Numbered from the stretch's first letter, positions 1-10,145 are shown. The stretch: 64,000 nucleotides of DNA from Arcanobacterium_A hippocoleae_A (GCA_040360365.1 CP136412.1); one strand, 5' to 3'. Made by a program: numbers and translations. Notes: a model not told the origin generated them from the letters alone.

Positions 1-15
1 CATTTCTAACCGGAA

Positions 16-924
16 TCAATCACGGCAGCGAATCATGCCCTCTTGCGCCATTGTGGCGATATGTGCTCCTTTTTGGAAAAACTTCGCTACGCTCAAGCCG
101 CGCCCGCCCTGTGCAGATGGAGAAGATAGCTCAGCAAGAATCCATTCAGACATATCCACATCTCGATGCCACCAAATCGCGTGATCAAGTGTTGCTAACG
201 ATAGCTTTGGGTTCATCCAATATTGACCGTGTGCGCGTAAAATCGGTTCAAGCATGAACTGGTCTGTGGCGTATGCAAGTATTGCACGATGCAAAGTTTG
301 TGTGGAACCGAGCGCCATCGGGGAGCGAAGTTTAAACCAGATTTTTGTTTCCGCAGACAGATTTGACTGTGGTTTGACCCAAATCGGTCCGTCCGCATGG
401 CGCATATCTATCGCATTGTATCTGTGGAGATGTTTTGCGGCAGGAAAATCTACCGAAGCAAAGAAATCTGCTGAAGATTCGAGCGTTTGCGGGTCGGGAG
501 CGTCCGGCATTTTGCTTGCATGCTCCATCCCGTTTTGATTTTCCTGGAAAGAAGCCCGGGCAGAGAATATCGTTTTTCCATTTTGAAAAGCATACACTCT
601 TCGTGTTGAAAAAGAATTCCCATCAAGTACATCTTCAACATCGATTTGAATCGGGGCGGTAACTGCTCCGGGACGCAGAAATGCGGCAGTGATTGAGTGT
701 ATTTGGCGCGGCGCATCCAGGGTTTCTTTGCTTCCGATTTCGAGTGTGTCTGCTGCGGCGATAACTGCCTGTGCGAATACTTGACCGCCGTACACGCGAT
801 CAGAGATATGGCGTAAATTCGATCCGCGATACTGTCTCGCACCGACTTTTACTAGGCGAAGTGTGTTCAGAACCGAAGCTAATGGCTCGGTATAGTACTT
901 AGGTATTGCACTAATTTCTTGCAT
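16..924 (-). CDS. tesB: Acyl-CoA thioesterase II (TesB family)
   Basis: Hydrolyses acyl-CoA to free fatty acid and CoA in the cytoplasm. The protein is a double hot-dog thioesterase: YGGQVFAQA marks the first hot-dog helix region and LATLDHAIWWHRD near the C-terminus carries the Asp of the TesB catalytic set. I chose the ATG giving MQEISAI (302 aa). The frame stays open 9 codons further upstream to a GTG at 951, but family members usually start near the later site. No neighbour on the minus strand is visible in the window, although a CAT at 1-3 could be the start codon of a gene running off the left edge. Family assignment is firm; the physiological substrate is unknown. Confidence 0.9.
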   Translation of the reverse strand: MQEISAIPKYYTEPLASVLNTLRLVKVGARQYRGSNLRHISDRVYGGQVFAQAVIAAADTLEIGSKETLDAPRQIHSITAAFLRPGAVTAPIQIDVEDVLDGNSFSTRRVYAFQNGKTIFSARASFQENQNGMEHASKMPDAPDPQTLESSADFFASVDFPAAKHLHRYNAIDMRHADGPIWVKPQSNLSAETKIWFKLRSPMALGSTQTLHRAILAYATDQFMLEPILRAHGQYWMNPKLSLATLDHAIWWHRDVDMSEWILAELSSPSAQGGRGLSVAKFFQKGAHIATMAQEGMIRCRD

Positions 925-951
925 AATTTTTTCACCAGTCCTTTTCTGCAC

Positions 952-1316
952 ATCAGTGTTTTTCGCTATTCAATTGATTTACTTCAAAATATCAGCCGAT
1001 ATTCTTTGTAATCACGCGGAAAGTAACTGTTTCGCAGGCAGCAGATATTCCAAATATTGACTCGCCATATATAGAATAAATGAGTGCTCTGCCATAAAAT
1101 TCTTACAGAGATATATCTCGAACTACCAAGATATTGCAAAATTCACTAACATTATGGGCAGTTAGAGGAGTTATTTTTTGGCTGTTTCGACGTGTTGAAA
1201 ATATTTCTTAATCTGTTGAAGTTGGATCTCTTCAAGCGGTGCTTGAACTTTTATCAATATTTTAAGATTTGTTTTCGTGCTATGGAAATTATTAATCAGC
1301 AAAGGAGCTTGCAGCG
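952..1316. other. AT-rich divergent intergenic region between tesB and malQ
   Basis: This 365-bp stretch separates divergent tesB and malQ. I see no gene in it. The only clear signal is the malQ ribosome binding site AAAGGAG at about 1301-1307. Confidence 0.6.
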
Positions 1317-3456
1317 GTGGCTATTTCGAATATTGCAGGATTGCGGCGGCTTGCACATGCTTACGGTGTGGCGACAGAATTTTGGGGATTTGACGGATGT
1401 GAAAAAACTGTTCCGGCTGAAACTCTGATTAAAGTGCTTGGTGCAATGGGAGTGGAAAATATTTCTGATGCAACAATCGAATCAGCAATTGAATATCGTG
1501 AAATGCGTCATTGGTATCGTGTGCTGCCGGCCGTAGTTATTGCACGCAATTCTCAAGAGACTCGGGTACAAGTCCACCTGCCGCACGGATCCGCAGTGCG
1601 CCTTGCCGCAGAGCTTGAAGACGGAGGATGGATTGGCCTGCAGCAGTGCGAAGATTTCACATTGCCGCGCGAAATTGACGGTACGCTTATCGGCCAGGCT
1701 TCTTTTGTAATTCCTCCCGGTTTAGCTTTGGGATATCACAAACTGCACGCATACATAAATGAAGGCACGGATAACGGGACACATCATACGGCAACACTTA
1801 TTGGCGTCCCGAACAGACTTCCGGCAATAGACATGCTCTATCATTCGGGAAAAAATCGCATCTGGGGGATGATGGAACAACTTTACTCGGTACGTTCACG
1901 TGAATCGTGGGGAATCGGGGACTTGCGGGATCTAACGGAAACTTGTGCAATTTTCGGCGATATGAAAGCAGATTTTGTGTTAATCAATCCGCTGCATGCC
2001 GCGGAACCGACCGGCGTGATGACCCCTCGCCTTACTTGCCGGTTACTCGTCGTTTTTTCAACCCAATCTACATTCGGCCAGAAGATATTCCCGAAGCAGC
2101 TTATCTTCCTGCCGCTGAACGGGCGCTAGTGGACTGGGCTGGAGAGAAAGTAAAACTTTTTCGCTGCAAAATAAACTAATTGACCGTGATGCGTCATGGA
2201 AAGCAAAGCGGGAAGCGCTCGAAGTTATTTTCCGTGCACCGCGTTCGTATTCTCGGCAGCGGCAATTTACGAAATTCAAACAGCTCGAAGGGGCAGGACT
2301 GGAAAATTTCGCACTTTGGTGTGCCATTTATGAAAAATACGACGGTATGATTCCGGAAAAGTTTTGCGATATTAACTCGCTTGCGGTCAACCAGATTCGA
2401 CGTGAGCTTGCACCGCGGACAGAATTTTGGGCGTGGCTGCAGTGGATTATGGATCAGCAGCTTGCCGCAGCCCAGGAGCATGCAAAAGATGCAGGGATGC
2501 GCTACGGAATTTGCCACGATTTAGCCGTTGGGGTACATCCAGAAGGTGCAGATACTTGGAGTATCCCGCAGGCGTTTGCCAAAGGAATCGGTGTGGGGGC
2601 GCCGCCGGATATGTATAACCAGCAGGGGCAGAACTGGAGTCAGCCGCCATGGAACCCTGCTGCTTTAGAGGAAATGAGTTACACTCCGTTACGCGATATG
2701 GTCCGCACTGTGCTGCGTCACGCCGGTGCACTTCGGGTAGATCACGTGATGGGTCTGTTCCGGCTATGGTGGATTCCAGACGGAAATTCTGCAAAAGACG
2801 GAGCCTATGTTAATTTCGACCATGAAGCAATGGTTGGCATAATGTTACTTGAGGCGCACCGTGCAGGTGCTGTCCTGATAGGTGAAGATTTAGGCACTGT
2901 TGAGCCGTGGGTTCGCGGCTATCTGAATGAGCGTGGAATCCTTGGCACATCAGTATTTTGGTTTGAAAAAGCTGCTGACGGTTCACCGCTGCACGCCGAT
3001 CAGTACCGGCAGGGCGTGTTTGCGACTGTCGATACACATGATCTCCCGCCAGCAGCCGGATATTTGGCGCAAGAACATGTGGATTTGCGTGCTAAGCTCG
3101 GATTACTTGAACTCTCGGAAGAAGAGACACGTGCAGATGCTGAACGCGAGCGGGAGCAAGTAATTGCACGGCTGCAAGAATACGGGTTGATTGCAGATTC
3201 AGCTTCCGAACGGGAAATCATTGAGGCGATGCATTCATATATTGCACGCACGCCATCGCTCCTCCTTGGGGTTTCGTTAACAGATGCCGTCGGAGAGCGG
3301 CGCGCCCAAAACCAGCCGGGAACAGATCAGGAATATCCGAACTGGAAAGTACCGCTTGCCGACGGAACAGAGAAAGTGGTACTCGTCGAAGACTTACCGA
3401 TAAATCCGCGATTAGTATCACTTGTGAGCCGGTTCAACGATGATTTGAAAAACTGA
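1317..3456 (+). pseudogene. malQ: 4-alpha-glucanotransferase (amylomaltase), two frameshifts as read
   Basis: Amylomaltase of glycoside hydrolase family 77, which transfers 4-alpha-glucan segments in maltodextrin and glycogen metabolism. The start is GTG at 1317, 9 nt after AAAGGAG. As read, the frame breaks twice. One base is missing in the C run at 2023-2026 and one in the T run at 2157-2161. Restoring both gives a continuous protein of about 713 aa, the usual length for the long bacterial form. Catalytic landmarks are present: ALRVDHVMGLFRLWWIPDG (nucleophile Asp region), LIGEDLGTVEP (acid/base Glu region) and ATVDTHDLPPAAGY. Sequence on both sides of each break is fully conserved, so these look like sequencing under-calls rather than decay. 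Confidence 0.88.
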
Positions 3457-3571
3457 AAATCCATTGAGACAGCGGAACGTTCGGACTGCCATGATGAAAG
3501 ATTACGAGGTTATAGGATAGACTCGCTGCAGATTACCAATTTCGAAAATCAATTAAGAGACTGCTGAATTC

Positions 3572-3853
3572 ATGTTTGAATATGCTGACGAAAACCAGAT
3601 CGCGCAGCTCGTGCGCGGTATTTTGCGTGCTTGCGGCGGGTATGCAAACATTTGCGGGATTGATTCTGAAATCTCACGGCTTGAAGTGCAAGTTGTTTCT
3701 AACGCGGAAATAGATGTGCAAATGCTGCGTAATCTTGGTGCAGCAGCGGTTGTGCTGCAAAAGAAAATGGTGCAGATTATTATCGGAGAAGTTGCTGAAT
3801 CTTTGCACTATTTACTTGCGGAAAAACTTGAAATTGTGCCGGAAGGATACTAA
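3572..3853 (+). CDS. Stand-alone PTS EIIB-like domain lacking the phosphocysteine
   Basis: A 93-aa protein matching the glucose/sucrose-type PTS EIIB fold: LVRGILRACGGYANICGID, then SRLEVQV, then LRNLGAAAVVLQKKMVQIIIGEVAESL. In working EIIB domains the segment after the first strand reads Asp-x-Cys-x-Thr-Arg-Leu and the Cys carries the phosphate. Here it reads DSEISRL, so Glu stands where the Cys should be and Ser replaces Thr. It is also free-standing, not fused to EIIC or EIIA. It sits downstream of malQ with 115 bp between. A phosphorylation-independent regulatory or degenerate role is inference. There is no strong ribosome binding site before the ATG. Confidence 0.65.
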   Translation: MFEYADENQIAQLVRGILRACGGYANICGIDSEISRLEVQVVSNAEIDVQMLRNLGAAAVVLQKKMVQIIIGEVAESLHYLLAEKLEIVPEGY

Positions 3854-4008
3854 TTCCGGCTGCAGAAGACAGGCGTTGTTTAAAAGATTCCGATACATAT
3901 TTGCATACTGTGAAATAGTGAATATGAAATCCGAATTCGATAATTTACAGGTATCGGCAGGATCTATTCTAATTTCGGCGTATGGAGTATCTGCCAAATT
4001 ATATAATA

Positions 4009-4044
4009 TTGGGCTGTTGACGATGTTTACCGCCAACAGCCCAA
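4009..4044. terminator. Hairpin terminator between convergent EIIB-like gene and pepN
   Basis: Perfect 11-bp stem TTGGGCTGTTG / CAACAGCCCAA around a 14-nt loop. On the minus strand it is followed by an A/T-rich tail, fitting termination of pepN, whose stop codon is only 22 bp away. It may also stop the plus-strand gene. Confidence 0.75.
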
Positions 4045-4065
4045 TCACTTTGGAAATACTTCAGA

Positions 4066-6630
4066 CTACTTCGAAGCTACATGTGTTTTATCGCATTCTT
4101 GCGCACGTACCGCACGTTTCGCTCCATCGATTTCTTCTGACACGAGACGGCGCAATGCAGGGGCTGCCGCTGCGTTTTCATCCAACCATTTATTACCGGC
4201 TGCCACAAGATCTACACCTAAATCGGTACGTCCTGCAAGCTTGGCCGGGAAAGAATAGCTAATCATATTTTCAGCAATTTCTTTCGTGCGATTCTCCCAC
4301 TGTGCTTCCACTGCAGCGAAATACTTATCGACGTATGGAATGAGCAGTTCAGATTTGCCTTTCGCAAAACCTAAGCAAAGAGAACGCTGAACAGCATTTG
4401 TGACTTTATCGCCAGTCAAATCTGCCCATGCGTTTGCTTTGGCTGCTGCATCAGAAATCGCTGCGCGTGCCTGGGCGGCACTCGCAGCCCCAGAAGCGGT
4501 GTTATCGCGTTCAGAACGTTCAGCTTCTATCTCGGCTGCAGTGATCTTTCCAGCGACGGCAAGACGTTCAATTACTGCCCAACGCATTGAATTATCCATT
4601 GTTAAACCAGCAGGTACATCTTCATCGTGCAGCCACTTTGCGTAGGCCGGAACTTGTGCGTCAGCAGCACCGGCAATAGCTGCAAGCGCAATCTGAAGCT
4701 GACGATCAGATCCCGGCTCACATGTTTCTAAAATCTTTGCCAGAGAATCACCGACATGAGCTTGGAGGGATTCACGCTTACTTGGGTCGCTGTAGAGGTT
4801 TACGGCTGTCGCAAGCTGGCGCAGCAGTGTGCGCAGCACAGTTCCATGGTCTTCAGTTTCAAGTGCGCGCAATGTTAAATCTGCAAAATCGTGTGCCGGC
4901 ATTTCACCGTCACGGCACATATCCCAGGCTGAGAAAAGAACTAGCGTCCGTGTAAGGCGGTCATCGAATGCGTTGATATTTTCAATTGCATGAGCCATTG
5001 AAGCGCTATCGAGACGAACCTTTGCATACGCCCAGTCTCCGTCGTTAATCAAAAGCAGATCCGGACGCTTTATCCCGGCAAACTCAGGTACTGCGGTAAG
5101 TTCGCCGTCAATATCGAGTTCAGCACGTGCAACTTGCTGATAACGCGTATCAAGCAAAGAATATCCTGCTACTGCAATCCGGTGCGGCCGCAAAGAAGCC
5201 CGGCCGTCGGATTCTTGCCGGATTGCAAAGCTTGTGATTGAATCACCATTCATCTCGATTTCCGGACGAAGAATGTTGATTCCAGACTCTTCAAGCCAGA
5301 GTTTCGACCATTGTTTCAAATCGCGGCCTGATGCTGTTTCAAGCTCCACCAGCAAATCTTGCAAAGTGGCATTGCCCCATGCTTTCTTTGCAAGATATTT
5401 TGCCACGCCGCCAACGAATGCTTCCCAACCAACATAGGCTACAAGCTGCTGGAACACGGAAGCACCTTTGCCGTAGGTAATCCCGTCAAAATTTACCAGC
5501 GTATCTTCAATATCGCGAATGTCTGCAGCAATTGGATGAGTTGACGGAAGCTGATCTTGCGCCTGCGCCCAGCTCTTTTCTGAAGCATTAAATGTAACCC
5601 AGGCGTCTTTCCAGCGGGTAGTTTCTGCTGCAGCCACGTGACTCATATATTCAGCGAAGGATTCATTCAGCCATAAATCGTCCCACCACTTCATTGTGAC
5701 AAAATCACCAAACCACATGTGCGCAAGTTCGTGCAGAATGGTGACGGCACGGCGTTCAACCAGCGCTTGAGTTGGGCGGTTCCGGAAGACGTAGTCATCG
5801 AGAATTGTCACGCAGCCTGGATGTTCCATTGCGCCGGCATTATATTCCGGAACAAAAATTTGATCATACTTGCGGAATGGATAAGGCTGCTGGTACTGCT
5901 CTTCGTAGAACGGCATCCCCTGTTTCGTAATTTCAATTACTTCTTCGCCGTCTAGATATTGCGCAAGCGAACGGCGGGCATACACGCCCATTGGAATTTC
6001 ACGGCCGTCTACCGAAGTGTACGAGCCGGTAACGCCTTCGTAGGGGCCGGCGACTAAACAAGTGAGGTAGGAAGAAATCCGCTCTGTTGGGGTGAATTCC
6101 CAGCGTGCTTTGCCTCCGCCAAGAAGGTTCTTTTCCGGAGTCGGAGCTACTGAGAAAACCTGCCAGTGCTCGGGAGCTGTTACTGCAAAAGTGAATTCAG
6201 CTTTCAAGTCCGGCTGTTCAAACACTGCATACATTCGCCGTGAATCTGCTACTTCAAACTGTGAATACAGGTAGACTTCTCCGTCGGCGGGGTCGGTTAC
6301 CCGGTGTAAGCCCTCACCGGTATGCGAATACTCGCATAGTGCCCGGACAATGAGTTCGTTCTCTGCCTGCAGATTCGGCAGCGGAATGCGTGAATCTGCG
6401 TAGGATTCAACTGGGAGCGGCTTGCCGTTAAGCGTAATCTCGGAAACGGATTGCGCGATTAAATCAATAAAGCTATCTGCTCCCGGATTATTACAGGTAA
6501 AACGCACTGTAGCGACGGATTCAAAAGTCTGCGCAGAACCGGTGAGGTCCAGTGCTACATGATAGGTGCTGGTCTGGAGCAGCTTGGCACGTTCAGCTGC
6601 TTCAATTCTGGTTAAATTCTGCCCTGGCAA
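4066..6630 (-). CDS. pepN: Aminopeptidase N (M1 family metallopeptidase)
   Basis: Zinc aminopeptidase that removes N-terminal residues from peptides in the cytoplasm. 854 aa, intact and of normal length for actinobacterial PepN. The exopeptidase motif reads GAMEH at residues 266-270 and the zinc site is HELAH at 300-304 with the third ligand in WLNESFAEY (Glu about 323). The C-terminal third is the long helical ERAP1-like region typical of the family. No signal peptide. It sits upstream of pepO's stop by transcription order on the same strand (pepO is transcribed first, 197 bp away), so the two peptidase genes form a likely co-transcribed or co-located peptide-degradation pair. Confidence 0.95.
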   Translation of the reverse strand: MPGQNLTRIEAAERAKLLQTSTYHVALDLTGSAQTFESVATVRFTCNNPGADSFIDLIAQSVSEITLNGKPLPVESYADSRIPLPNLQAENELIVRALCEYSHTGEGLHRVTDPADGEVYLYSQFEVADSRRMYAVFEQPDLKAEFTFAVTAPEHWQVFSVAPTPEKNLLGGGKARWEFTPTERISSYLTCLVAGPYEGVTGSYTSVDGREIPMGVYARRSLAQYLDGEEVIEITKQGMPFYEEQYQQPYPFRKYDQIFVPEYNAGAMEHPGCVTILDDYVFRNRPTQALVERRAVTILHELAHMWFGDFVTMKWWDDLWLNESFAEYMSHVAAAETTRWKDAWVTFNASEKSWAQAQDQLPSTHPIAADIRDIEDTLVNFDGITYGKGASVFQQLVAYVGWEAFVGGVAKYLAKKAWGNATLQDLLVELETASGRDLKQWSKLWLEESGINILRPEIEMNGDSITSFAIRQESDGRASLRPHRIAVAGYSLLDTRYQQVARAELDIDGELTAVPEFAGIKRPDLLLINDGDWAYAKVRLDSASMAHAIENINAFDDRLTRTLVLFSAWDMCRDGEMPAHDFADLTLRALETEDHGTVLRTLLRQLATAVNLYSDPSKRESLQAHVGDSLAKILETCEPGSDRQLQIALAAIAGAADAQVPAYAKWLHDEDVPAGLTMDNSMRWAVIERLAVAGKITAAEIEAERSERDNTASGAASAAQARAAISDAAAKANAWADLTGDKVTNAVQRSLCLGFAKGKSELLIPYVDKYFAAVEAQWENRTKEIAENMISYSFPAKLAGRTDLGVDLVAAGNKWLDENAAAAPALRRLVSEEIDGAKRAVRAQECDKTHVASK

Positions 6631-6827
6631 AATATTTTCCTTTCAAATAATTAATATATTTTCACAACACGTAATACTGCTGATACTGCTAATACTGCAC
6701 GGAATAAATATGCAGCAGCATTTTTTGATACCGCAAGGATCTGCAAGCTGAACATCGGATTCCCGAAAACTTCCCAGACCTTTTGGAAAACTGCACATTC
6801 TGCAACTGCATATTATTCAGTGGAAAA

Positions 6828-8870
6828 TTACCAAATTCGTACGCGTTCTTCAGGTGCGAGATACAGTCCGTCGCCTTCCTGCAGGCCGAATTCTTCAGCG
6901 AATGCGTCAATATTCTTCACCACGCCGTTGCAGCGGAACTCCACGGGAGAATGCGGATCAACTGCAAGAAGCTGAATTGCAGTTTCGTCACGGTACTTTC
7001 CCTGCCAAATGTGTGCATAGGAAAGAATCACACGCTGCAGTCCAGTTAGACCGCCAATCTCCGGAGCGCCTTTCGCGCCGTCGGCATATCCGGCCCTCTT
7101 CATTGCGATATCGTAAGCCTTAAGCGCAATCGACAGGCCGCCAAGATCGCCGATATTCTCACCGAGTGTAAGTGCGCCCTGTACGTGATACGGAGAATCT
7201 GCCGGTAACTGGGAAGGCGTGTAAGAATCGTATTGTCCGATTAATGCTGCTGTGCGTTTCTCAAATTCGGCGCGGTCAGTATCTGTCCACCAGTTATTCA
7301 AACGGCCAGTACCGTCGTACTTCGATCCTTGATCATCGAAACCGTGACCGATTTCATGGCCAATCACGGCGCCGATACCGCCATAATTCCAGGCAATATC
7401 TGCATTCGGGTCAAAGAAAGGCGGCTGTAAAATAGCTGCTGGGAAAACGATTTCGTTCGCCACCGGATTGTAGTATGCATTCACTGTTTGCGGATACATA
7501 TGCCACTCGGAGCGATCCATCGGCTTGCCGAGCTTTTGAACCTCGCAATCCCAAGCAAAGGAAGCTGCTGCGCGGATATTGCCGACTAAATCATTTGGCT
7601 TTATCGCGAGTGCAGAATAATCTTTCCATTTCGTTGGATACCCGATTTTGGTGACAAAACTGGAAAGCTTCTCTAAAGCTCTGGTCTTAGTTTCGTCTGT
7701 CATCCAATCAAGTTCCGTAATTGAAACTTCATATGCCGCCAATAAGTCATCGACAAGCTGCTGCATTTGTTCTTTGTATTCGGGCGGAAAATGACGAGAA
7801 ACATATTCCTTGCCGACGGCTTCACCCATCACGCCATCAACTAGTGCAACCCCGCGCTTCCAGCGATCACGCATTTCTTCACGCCCGGTAAGTGTACGGC
7901 CGTAGAAGTTGAAATGTGCCTGTACTATTGGTTCCGAAAGATACGAAGCACGGGAAAGAATCGTGTGCCAAATCAAGTAATAACGCAGATCCTCAAGGTT
8001 TGTCCGCCCCCAGAGCTGAGCAAATTCGGTTAATGGGGCCGCAGTATAAACAAGCAGCTGCGGAGCGTTTTCAGAATTTAAACCGAGAGCTTCAAGGCAA
8101 GGTGCCCAGTTAAAACCGGGTGCACCTTTTATGAATTCATCAAAAGTGAGCACAGTGTTTGTCGCTTCAGCGTCGCGCAGTTTTACGACGTCAAAGTGGG
8201 TTGCGGCAAGTTTTGTCTCGAAATCGAAAATGCGCTCAGCCGCATTCTTAGCTTCGTCGGAATCTACTTCGCATGCAAGCGCGTAAAGTGTTGGAATGAA
8301 TTCTTGGTAAGCTGCGCGAATTTCCGCATATGATTCTTCACGGTAGTAAGCTTCATCCGGCAGCCCGAGACCAGACTGTGAAATCCAGGTGATATATTCT
8401 TCCGGATTGTTGCGATCTGCATTAATATCGAGACTGAAAGGTCCGCCAACGCCTGTTTTGAGTAACTTTCCGAGCACTACGGCAAGATGTTCCCGTTCAT
8501 GGACGTTCAGAATTTCGTTTAAGTCTTCCTGCAATGCGCTGACGCCTTGTGCGTTAACTTCAGCTTCGCTCATAAAAGACGTGTACAAGTCGGCAATTTT
8601 TTGCTGCTCTGCGGAAAGCGCTGCAGTTTCTGTTTCTGTATCGGCGGTTGTTTCTGCAGCGATTGCGGTGAGCTCTTCAACAATCTCACGTACACGATCT
8701 TCAGACTCGTTCCGCAACTCCTGGAAAGAACCTGTTCCTGCCTGATCTGCGGGAATCTCAGTTTCGGCAAACCACTTTCCGTTCACATAACGGAAAAGAT
8801 CATCTTGCGGCCGGACTTGCGGATCCACTTGTGCTAATAATTTTTCTGTAGCCTTATCTATTTTGCTCAT
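6828..8870 (-). CDS. pepO: M13 family metalloendopeptidase (PepO, neprilysin-like)
   Basis: Zinc endopeptidase that cleaves oligopeptides. 680 aa from the ATG at 8870. The zinc site is HEIGHGFDDQG at residues 505-515 with the third ligand in GENIGD (about 570). VNAYYNP and the C-terminal FRCNGVVKNIDAFAEEF are typical M13 signatures. The frame is open 30 codons further upstream but that stretch overlaps the divergent rpiB promoter and start and has no family similarity. The start has no Shine-Dalgarno; a TAGAAT -10 lies 7 nt before the ATG, suggesting a leaderless mRNA. No signal peptide or membrane anchor is visible, so it is probably cytoplasmic as in lactic acid bacteria. Confidence 0.93.
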   Translation of the reverse strand: MSKIDKATEKLLAQVDPQVRPQDDLFRYVNGKWFAETEIPADQAGTGSFQELRNESEDRVREIVEELTAIAAETTADTETETAALSAEQQKIADLYTSFMSEAEVNAQGVSALQEDLNEILNVHEREHLAVVLGKLLKTGVGGPFSLDINADRNNPEEYITWISQSGLGLPDEAYYREESYAEIRAAYQEFIPTLYALACEVDSDEAKNAAERIFDFETKLAATHFDVVKLRDAEATNTVLTFDEFIKGAPGFNWAPCLEALGLNSENAPQLLVYTAAPLTEFAQLWGRTNLEDLRYYLIWHTILSRASYLSEPIVQAHFNFYGRTLTGREEMRDRWKRGVALVDGVMGEAVGKEYVSRHFPPEYKEQMQQLVDDLLAAYEVSITELDWMTDETKTRALEKLSSFVTKIGYPTKWKDYSALAIKPNDLVGNIRAAASFAWDCEVQKLGKPMDRSEWHMYPQTVNAYYNPVANEIVFPAAILQPPFFDPNADIAWNYGGIGAVIGHEIGHGFDDQGSKYDGTGRLNNWWTDTDRAEFEKRTAALIGQYDSYTPSQLPADSPYHVQGALTLGENIGDLGGLSIALKAYDIAMKRAGYADGAKGAPEIGGLTGLQRVILSYAHIWQGKYRDETAIQLLAVDPHSPVEFRCNGVVKNIDAFAEEFGLQEGDGLYLAPEERVRIW

Positions 8871-8933
8871 GAGAACTATTCTACCTGCTGCAGTAAGTTC
8901 CGCTAAGTGCGGAAGATACGTTATGCTGTGAGC
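8871..8933. promoter_or_regulatory. Divergent leaderless promoters of pepO and rpiB
   Basis: The 63-bp gap holds two -10 boxes facing outwards. On the minus strand TAGAAT (8878-8883) ends 7 nt before the pepO ATG. On the plus strand TATGCT (8922-8927) ends 6 nt before the rpiB ATG. Neither start codon has a Shine-Dalgarno sequence, so transcription probably begins at or next to the A of each ATG. The -35 boxes are weak. Confidence 0.55.
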
Positions 8934-9386
8934 ATGCGTGTACATATTGCTACAGACCATGCAGGTTTTGAGTTAAAGAATGAATTGGTGTCTTATCTTT
9001 CAGCTAAAGGTATGGAAGTGAAAGATCACGGCTACCACGAATATGATCGTTTCGATGCATACCCTCCGGTTTGTTTCGCTTGCGCCGAAGCTGTGGTGCA
9101 AGATCCAGGTTCGCTCGGGATTGTGATTGGCGGATCTGGTAACGGCGAGCAAATGTCGGCGAATAAGGTGAACGGTGTGCGTGCAGCGCTGGTATGGAAT
9201 GAAGAAATTGCATTGCTTGCCCGTGAACATAATAATGCGAACGTGATGTCGGTTGGTGCGCGTCAGCATACCGTAGAAGAAGTTAAACGTTTTGTGGATA
9301 TATTCCTGGGCACGAATTTTGATCCGGATTCGCGGCACCGTTCGCGGGTTGAGATGCTTTCCGAATATGAAGTGAAGCGCGGTTGA
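8934..9386 (+). CDS. rpiB: Ribose-5-phosphate isomerase B
   Basis: Interconverts ribose 5-phosphate and ribulose 5-phosphate in the pentose phosphate pathway. 150 aa. The N-terminal MRVHIATDHAGFELK carries the family's AxDHxG signature; GIVIGGSGNGEQMSANKVNG is the phosphate/substrate loop, with Ser in place of the catalytic Cys of E. coli RpiB, as in the mycobacterial type. NVMSVGAR follows. I start at the ATG at 8934 rather than a codon 27 nt upstream, because the family begins exactly there and the upstream extension would read through the promoter. Probably leaderless. Its 3' end is duplicated into the downstream spacer (see repeat at 9379). Confidence 0.93.
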   Translation: MRVHIATDHAGFELKNELVSYLSAKGMEVKDHGYHEYDRFDAYPPVCFACAEAVVQDPGSLGIVIGGSGNGEQMSANKVNGVRAALVWNEEIALLAREHNNANVMSVGARQHTVEEVKRFVDIFLGTNFDPDSRHRSRVEMLSEYEVKRG

Positions 9387-9450
9387 TTATAAAGTAATTA
9401 ACGCGGTTGTTTATGAAATAATTAACGCGGTTGATTAAAAGAATTAGACA
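9379..9450 (+). repeat. 24-bp tandem repeat derived from the rpiB 3' end
   Basis: Three imperfect 24-bp copies start at 9379, 9403 and 9427, each opening with GCGGTTG. The first copy contains the rpiB stop codon, so the array is a tandem duplication of the gene's tail into the spacer. Confidence 0.7.
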
Positions 9451-9529
9451 GAATTCGAAGCAAAGCGCGGCCGCTAAATAGTGATTAACAGAATTTTGCT
9501 TAAACAAAACAAGTAATAAAGATAATGGC

Positions 9530-9563
9530 GACGGGAATATACGTGTGTTTGTATGTTCCCGTC
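9530..9563. terminator. Possible terminator hairpin after rpiB
   Basis: GACGGGAATATAC at 9530 pairs with GTATGTTCCCGTC at 9551 with one or two mismatches. There is no clean T tract, so this is a hairpin with likely but unproven terminator function. From here to 9730 I see no gene. Confidence 0.45.
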
Positions 9564-9729
9564 GTCATTCGTCTGTCTCGGACCTGCGATATCGACGGCT
9601 GGGTGTCTGCGGAAAGTTTCTTTGATGCGCTGGGTTGTGCGGCTGGCGGCATGGTCTGCTTTAGCTAACGTGAGCGGTGGTGTGATGCGTGCGGGGTTAC
9701 GTAAGTGGCGGCGTAATTTCCGTGAGCAT

Positions 9730-10145
9730 ACGTAACTGGTGGCAAAATGCCCTGTATGGTGACGTAACTGGTGGCAAAACGGGTGGTCTTAAGGTAACGA
9801 CGGGAGTGTCGTCGTTTCTGTAAGTCTGTGACCTGCGCAAATATAATCGTTTCCGACGGCGAAAACCGCAGCCCGAGTTCTTGCCACTAGTTACGTGATG
9901 GAAATGAGTTCCCGCCACCAGTTACGTAAAGTTTTCTACGTTTTTCCACCAGTTACGTGATGAAACTGAGTTCTTGCCACTAGTTACGTAAAAAGGAAGC
10001 CGAGTTTCCGGTTGGATGTGTGGTGCTGGCGTGTCCGTCGTTAATTTACGTGATGAAAATGAGTTCCCGCTACTAGTTATGTAAAGAATCTGAGTTTTGT
10101 CACTGGCTATGTGATGAAACTGAGTTCTTACTGCTGGTTGCGTGG
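9730..10145. repeat. Array of degenerate ~30-bp repeats with core CCACTAGTTACGT
   Basis: A core like TTGCCACTAGTTACGT recurs at about 9881, 9911, 9941, 9974, 10066, 10095 and 10128 with a spacing of 29-33 bp where consecutive, plus a weak copy near 10033. The sequence between cores is also related (TGAAACTGAGTTC-like). Two further copies at 9730 and 9762 are inverted (ACGTAACTGGTGGCAAAA). No protein-coding gene fits the stretch. It is not a CRISPR: the repeats diverge and the spacers are themselves related. It may be the remains of a small mobile element or a regulatory array upstream of the giant surface protein. Confidence 0.6.

Noticed and set aside
3714..4262. 182-aa plus-strand frame
   Set aside because: It runs out of frame through the EIIB-like gene, across a terminator and into antisense pepN.
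9730..10145. CRISPR array
   Set aside because: Repeats are degenerate, partly inverted, and the intervening sequence is itself repetitive; no cas genes.
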